Positions 58,437-64,000 of a DNA stretch of 64,000 nucleotides are shown piece by piece; the stretch's first letter is position 1, and each line of letters starts with the position of its first letter. The notes below the pieces were generated by a model, which was not told the origin of the DNA, did no database searches, and saw only the letters and a list, made by a program, of their open reading frames with translations. The translations under genes and the position numbers were made by a program. The DNA comes from Ceratotherium simum simum (taxonomy: Eukaryota > Chordata > Mammalia > Perissodactyla > Rhinocerotidae): contig NW_004454209.1 of NCBI RefSeq assembly GCF_000283155.1, positions 15,745,738 through 15,809,737 of the forward strand, in the 5' to 3' direction.

Positions 58437-61400
58437 CCCCATCCTTTGCCCTTCTCAGAGAAGTTTGACTTGGTCTCATGTAAAGAGTGGACTGAATTTA
58501 TGATTTTTTCCATTCCTTAACGGCTATAATCGGTACCCCTTTAAACCAATTGTAAATCTAGGTTTTTATTTTTATTTTTCTGAAATGTGAAAAGCTCCAT
58601 CTTTAAATTAGAGAATTTTAACCTGAGGTCTCTCTCCCATGTATTGTAAGTTATTTCTTTTTATAAAATATGGAAAAGAGCTTTAAAAAAGGCATTGATA
58701 ATAAAAAATTTAAAGATACAAAATAAATATACAAAATCTTTAAGTATAGTTAAGGTAAAATTAGTAAGAAAGTAACGTCAAGACAGAAAAGCAATTTCTA
58801 CATGAAGCCAAAAAATGTAAAATATCTGTAAATACAAAAAAATTCAAGTAGGAATGTAAACAAAAATGAAATAAATATATAAGAATTGAATATATTTAGG
58901 GAATAATAACTTTTAAAAGAAATGTATACAAGAAGAGGCAGATATCATAACTGTAGTTCTTTGTGGTACCGTATTTCTAAGTGTTTTCTTTAAGAATGAG
59001 GTTTTAATTATCAAAGGAATGCTAAAATAAATTACTACATACATGTATTACTTAATCTTTTGCGAATACCATGTATCAATCATTTTTTACCTTTGAAGTT
59101 CGTACTTTGACATCCTCAAAGCAATGAAGAAAAATCGAATTCAAGCCCCAGGGTATGAACAATAACAGGGAAAGGTCAGGTTGAATTTTTTTCCATGTTA
59201 ATGGTGGTGAGAGTGGGTTTAATTCTTTATTGAACAAAGTGGACCCTTATTTTGATACAGTTTCTCTCCTTAGAAAATTGGATGAAAACAGCCGACTTAT
59301 AGCAGATGAGAGACTATCTTGCTGCAAGGAGCAAGCTTAATGCTGAATCGAGTTTCTCAGAGCTTGAGAAGTGCCACAGAAATCCACACAGATACAATAG
59401 AATGCCAACTGGCTTGGGCACAAAGCTCCCAGCTTTGTTGAAAACATTCAAATGCAGTGAAAATAGGACATTTCTTTAAATATCTTCCTCCCTCTTTTTT
59501 GGTGCTCTCCCCAATTTACTAATAACATCACAAATATTATAGTTCTAAATTCCTTGGCTTGTTATGACTGGCATAACTTGTTTATTCTTCTTCCAGGAAA
59601 TATTTTATGTCTAACCTTTCTTCATATTCCGATCCATACTGATAACAAAGGGTCTCTAGTACTTTTTGTGTTCCAGATTAGAAAAGAAAAAAAATGGATA
59701 TCACCATATCTTTTTTTAAAAAAAGAGATATCATCATGTACACTCCAAAATAAACAAAACTGAAATGCTTTCAAGCATCTGGTTTGCTGTAGCTTTAAAG
59801 TGCTGAGACTTTAAAGGAGATTCTTTTAAAAAGGACTTTAACAATGGAGTATATTAAAGGAATAAAGATGTCTATGATAAGAAAAAAACTGAACCGTTTT
59901 TGAGCATTTACTTTTTTTAGTCACCCACACTCAGTATTTTTTTTCTCTACTCATTTAAAAACTTGGGAATAGGAAGTTCTTATTTCAAGTAATTGCAATA
60001 ATGTTTCTCTTTGATTAATTTAAATGGTCCTTAGATTAGAAACTGATAATCATAGAGTTTGTTGATCTGACACTATGTTTAGCTTTCGATTGAAAAATAA
60101 TATATCGTTAGTCTTAACTATTAGTTAACTATTAGTCTTAACTCTGGCCCAGAGAAGTTAACACAGGCATTTGTTCCTTTTTAAAAAATTTCCAAAATAT
60201 GTTGCTGTTTTAATTATGAAGCACTTATAAAGTTGTTTTCTCCCTTAACGTAAGGAAAAAGTTGCAACGTCTAATTTCAAGATTTAGAGATTTGTCACTT
60301 ATAGCAGAAATAATTTTGCAACAAAAAATTCAAATAATCCAGATCTCATTGTATAGACGAAATAAAAGATATATAAGTATTTCAAGAGATCCCTCAAATG
60401 TTTTATTTTATTTTCTAAAACTAATCACCAAATAACATAGGACTATCTTGGTAATTATAGGTTCTTCACATTTTAGTTGCTGATTACACTGTCTTTTTAA
60501 GGTTTGTGTAGCTATAATATCATAATAAGGTATTCAATTAAGAAAGAAGAAAATTGAAAAGCTTTTATCTTCTAAACATCGTATAGATGAAGTACCATCA
60601 TTAACTAATCACAAAGCAAGCCTATATTGAATTTTAATGCTATAATAAACGTGTTCTTTGATAATAATTTTTATTATATGTAGAAAAATTTTATCTTACC
60701 AGCTTACAAACACCTTGGTAAGTTTTATGAAGAATTTCTCTTTGCATCCACTGGAAGACCGAGGTGTGCCATATACATAGTAGGTATTCATTAAATAATT
60801 GTTCTTTGAAAGAATATAAAGCCAATATCATTTCATGTAAAATGAGCTCATGTAAAGTTTCCTGTTCACTTCCCAGAAAAACGATTTTATTGAATAACTC
60901 TGTCTCTGCCTGGCCTTATTTCAACCATAAACACTTCCTTTGGCAGCCTTGAGTGTAGATTTTTCTCCAACTTCAATATTTGTTTGCTAATTAATTCACT
61001 CACATTTAATGTTTCATTTATTCCTGCCACCATACACTCATTCCCTGGTCCCCCTAAGACACCATTATGCCTGTAAGGATGATGATCTCATTTATACCAA
61101 TGAGCTAAAGACCAATATCTTTTACTTTCCTCTGCTTCACTAGCTCTGGAAAAAATTAAAACAAGTATCTTCCAAATGTGATAAAGGCAAAAATTACATA
61201 TCTATACTTCTTTCCCCTTAATATCTGATTTCTTTCAGAAATGATTAAGTGGTTTCAAGTGTAGAAAAGCACCAGATGCCTTGTATCACAACATCTTTTT
61301 TTAATACAACACCCTTCATTCTAAAAGACTCCAGAATTCTAAATTCTAAAATGCACACACATCTAGAATTGAAATTCTATTCCTATCAGTATTCAATCAA

Positions 61401-61776
61401 TTCTATTCCCTAAATACCCTATCAGTTTCATTCTGCAGTGCTTTGTCTGTATCAGTGCACCCCTAAGCAATTATTGAGGCCAACAGTTGGAACAACTGCC
61501 CGTTCTTGCTTTGACCATGAGGAGAGTGATAGTAGCACTCTCATTTTTAAAGAAGTATAAAAGACCTTTTCCATTAGTTTCATTTGACTTTTCACCTCTA
61601 GGGAAACTGTTTTCACGGAGATTTTTAGTCACCTCCTCTCTCCTAGTATTTGGCTCAGGGGATTGGCATGTGCAACTTATGCTTACAAAAGACACAGGGA
61701 TGCAAAGTTCTGTCATCTTAGACTCAAACATCCTTACCTACTAAATAGCTACCCCATGAAAAACAGACCTTTAATA
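58437..61776. other. Unassigned A+T-rich DNA
   Basis: About 3.3 kb with no recognised exon. Only a trace of an L2 3' end near 60768-60800 ('catagtaggtattcattaaa') is suspected. 60100-60140 has a small repeated 'ttaactattagt' unit. Confidence 0.4.
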
Positions 61777-61788
61777 ATTACACAACCC

Positions 61789-62088
61789 TGGGGCCGGCCC
61801 CATGGCTTAGTGGTTAAGTGCATGCGCTCCGCTACTGGCAGCCTGGGTTTGGATCCTGGGCGCGCACCATCGCACTACTTGTCTGGCCAGGATGAGGCGG
61901 GGTCCCACATACAGCAACTAGAAGGATGTGCAACTATGACATACAACTATCTACTGGGGCTTTGGGGAAAAAAATGAGGAGGATTGGCAATAGATGTTAG
62001 CTCAGGGCCAGTCTTCCTCAGCAAAAAGAGGAGGATTAACATGGATGTTAGCTCAGGGCTGATCTTCCTCACAAAAATTTAAAAAAAT
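61789..62088 (+). mobile_element. ERE SINE, long composite type
   Basis: The head and body are of the short-tail type ('catacagcaactagaaggat', 'acatacaactatctactggg', 'gctttggggaaaaaaatg'). They are followed in series by two 'gttagctcagggc' tail modules of the other ERE type. It is flanked by a perfect 12-bp target-site duplication 'attacacaaccc' (61777-61788 and 62089-62100), so the whole 300 bp moved as one unit. The 104-codon frame at 61663-61977 runs through it and is not a gene. Confidence 0.94.
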
Positions 62089-62571
62089 ATTACACAACCC
62101 ATAGCTTGCTGATCTGGTAAAGGCCAACACAACAGAACAAGGTAGTCAGAAGATGTTCCCATGTCCCCTTTCCTCTCCCTGACTCGCTGCTACCTTGCAA
62201 ATATGTCATTAGCTATTCTGGCCGTAATGTTGTTCAACTGCTAACCAAGATATTCGCTGACCACCTGCCTCACAGAAGTATTGTGATGCTCAGCTAATAA
62301 GCTATTGTAAAGCAATCTAAAAAAACATGAAGTGCTACATAAGCATTAATGATACTGACTCAGTGAGGAAAGGGAGCATACTGTACATTGAATCACCAAC
62401 ATTGTTTCCTTCTTTCAGTCTTTTGTGGTCATTTCCTGGGGGAAAAAAGTGCTAGTCCAGGGTGGCCAGGTCTGAGCCTGCTCCTGGAGGGTAACTAAGA
62501 GGATTGATTTTTAAAGGCGATAAAGCTATGGGCCATATTACTTTCTTAATTTGGGAAAACCAATTTTTTTT
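62089..62571. other. No gene seen
   Basis: Unassigned; no repeat recognised. Confidence 0.4.
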
Positions 62572-62845
62572 AATTAATAGATTTTTTTTTTCAGAGCAGT
62601 TTTAAGTTCACAGAAAAATTGATCAGAAAGTACAGAGAGTTCCTACACACACACGCCCACACACACACCCCCCCCACACACAGTTTCCCCTTTTATTTAC
62701 ATCTTGTATTATTGTAGTACGTTTGTTACATTTAATGAACCAATATTGATACATTATTATTAACTAAAGTCCATAGGTTACATTAGGGTCTACTCTTTGT
62801 GTTAAATGTTTCTAACCCATTCTATGGGTTTGAAAAATCTATTTT
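62572..62845 (-). mobile_element. LINE-1 3' UTR fragment with CA/C repeat
   Basis: T-run at 62582-62591, then 'gagcagttttaagttcacag', 'gtccataggttacattaggg' and 'attctatgggtttgaaaaat', which are reversed old-L1 3' UTR landmarks. An internal CA/C stretch (62643-62682) has expanded within it. Confidence 0.78.
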
Positions 62846-63985
62846 TCAATGAGCAAAAGTAGGGGAAAATGCAGTTGAAAACACACACACAATATGTGAG
62901 GAAACAATGAGAAAAGAGAACCATAGTCAGTTCTTAGATTGGAGGGTGCGTTACATCATTCACCTACACTGTATATAATTGAATATGTAAGAGAAGAGGG
63001 GAAAAGGCTGGAATAAGAATGCATATAATCCTGATTATACAAAAAGGAAACAAAAAACACTGATAAAAATTTATAATGAAAGAATATTCTTTTGGGAAGC
63101 CTGGAGTGATGCAAAATTTATGTCAAGCAAATGAGATAAGAGATGTCCTTAAAACTCTCACCTGCGAGAGGTGAATAAAAACCTAAAGATTAAACTGGGA
63201 GTGGGAACTGGAAAGATACCAGGGTCACAGAAAGAGAAACTTAAAATGAAAAATACAGTAGGGGAATTTTGGGAGTAATTAGTATCTTTCAAAAATAAGA
63301 ACTTGAAAATGTTTGAACTGTAACTTCATGAAACCAAAGGAAATCTTTGAGAAGAGAAAAGAAATGTTCAACCAGCTTGCTGACTTTCTCATTTGATTAA
63401 CCATTTTTCTTCTACAGAACCAGCCTAAATCTGTCCAGGGAAAACCCTTCACATATTTCCCTCCACGAAGGATCAGCTTGTGATTTATTGTAACTACCAA
63501 CGAAATAGTGAGGCTTGCGAATAAAAATGCGTTTTTGTGAGTGTTCTCATTTCTTTCTTAAACCAAAGTAAGGAGCTTGCTTGCTATTAGGTAAAAATAC
63601 AATAGGGAACAAATATACAAAATACCAGGCTTCATTGAATCTTAAAAAGTCATTGACTGTAAGAACTATTATCTTACATATCACTAAAGAAGAGAAAACT
63701 TTCCCAATTATAATTTTAATAAGAATCTTAATTTGAGACGTTCAAATATGAAAAAAAATAAGCCTGAGAGCTGATGAAATACAGTTTAAGGAGTAATCTA
63801 GGAGAGGAAGTACTTAATTCTTTCAGACTCCATTTAGAAATGTATTAAATTGTAGGTAACCTATTAAAGACATTCTTAAATAGTTTTACAGTTCATCCTC
63901 CATTAGAGAGTTTTTGTTTTTTGCCATTATGTTTTGCTCTATTAAATATTAGTTATTTGCCATAAACATTACTGAGTTTGCTCAA
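62846..63985. other. No gene seen
   Basis: Unassigned A+T-rich DNA; small frames only. Confidence 0.4.
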
Positions 63986-64000
63986 TTTTTTTTTTTTTTT
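63986..64000. repeat. Poly(T) run at window edge
   Basis: Fifteen T residues end the window. This may be the reversed poly(A) tail of a retroelement that continues outside the window. Confidence 0.6.

Noticed and set aside
1..64000. A multi-gene system, CRISPR array, prophage or operon
   Set aside because: I looked for regular spaced repeats, closely packed long frames and phage or bacterial genes; none is present, and the repeat content is plainly mammalian.

Overview
This looks like a piece of mammalian nuclear genome from an odd-toed ungulate, most likely a horse-family (equid) genome. The diagnostic evidence is ten copies of the tRNA-derived equine repetitive element (ERE) SINE, with the usual 5' end 'ggggccggcc', tRNA-like A and B boxes and 'gttagctcagggc' tail modules. 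ERE SINEs are known from perissodactyls. The rest fits a mammal: LINE-1, LINE-2, MIR, MaLR/ERVL LTRs, old DNA transposons, microsatellites, high A+T and scarce CpG. The species is inferred; only the repeat families are seen.

I find no protein-coding exon, tRNA, rRNA or other host gene that I can support. Every open frame is short (at most about 164 codons). Those that can be explained are translated repeats or fall in repeat DNA. The window is therefore best read as intergenic or deep intronic DNA. No operon, CRISPR array, phage or other undescribed multi-gene system is visible.

Layout. 1-0.8 kb: AT microsatellite, an old L1 3' UTR piece and an ERE. 0.8-8.3 kb: mostly unassigned, with a MIR, a C/CA-rich stretch and a small inverted plus direct repeat. 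8.3-10 kb: MIR, L2 and an LTR. 10.4-15.2 kb: a long antisense L1 holding a MaLR LTR that itself holds an ERE. 15.2-15.9 kb: an antisense endogenous retrovirus remnant with protease and reverse-transcriptase similarity in one frame, broken by two stops. 17.8-19.6 kb: an antisense L1 hit by two EREs, one of which was hit again by a CpG-rich ERE. 20.5-23 kb: MIR, a long L2 with an ERE and a possible solo LTR inside it, then another MIR and an ERE. 23-46 kb: sparse MIR, L2, MaLR and MER5A relics in unassigned DNA. 46.5-54.7 kb: an 8-kb sense-strand L1 cluster with an L1 nested in an older L1, a TA-flanked DNA transposon, an antisense L2 and an MLT2 LTR. 55-64 kb: L2 and MIR relics, a 150-bp polypurine tract, two more EREs, an L1 3' end and a poly(T) run at the window edge.

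Target-site duplications can be read for nine insertions, so the window works as a readable stratigraphy of retrotransposition. The coordinates of older repeats are approximate because no alignment was run.
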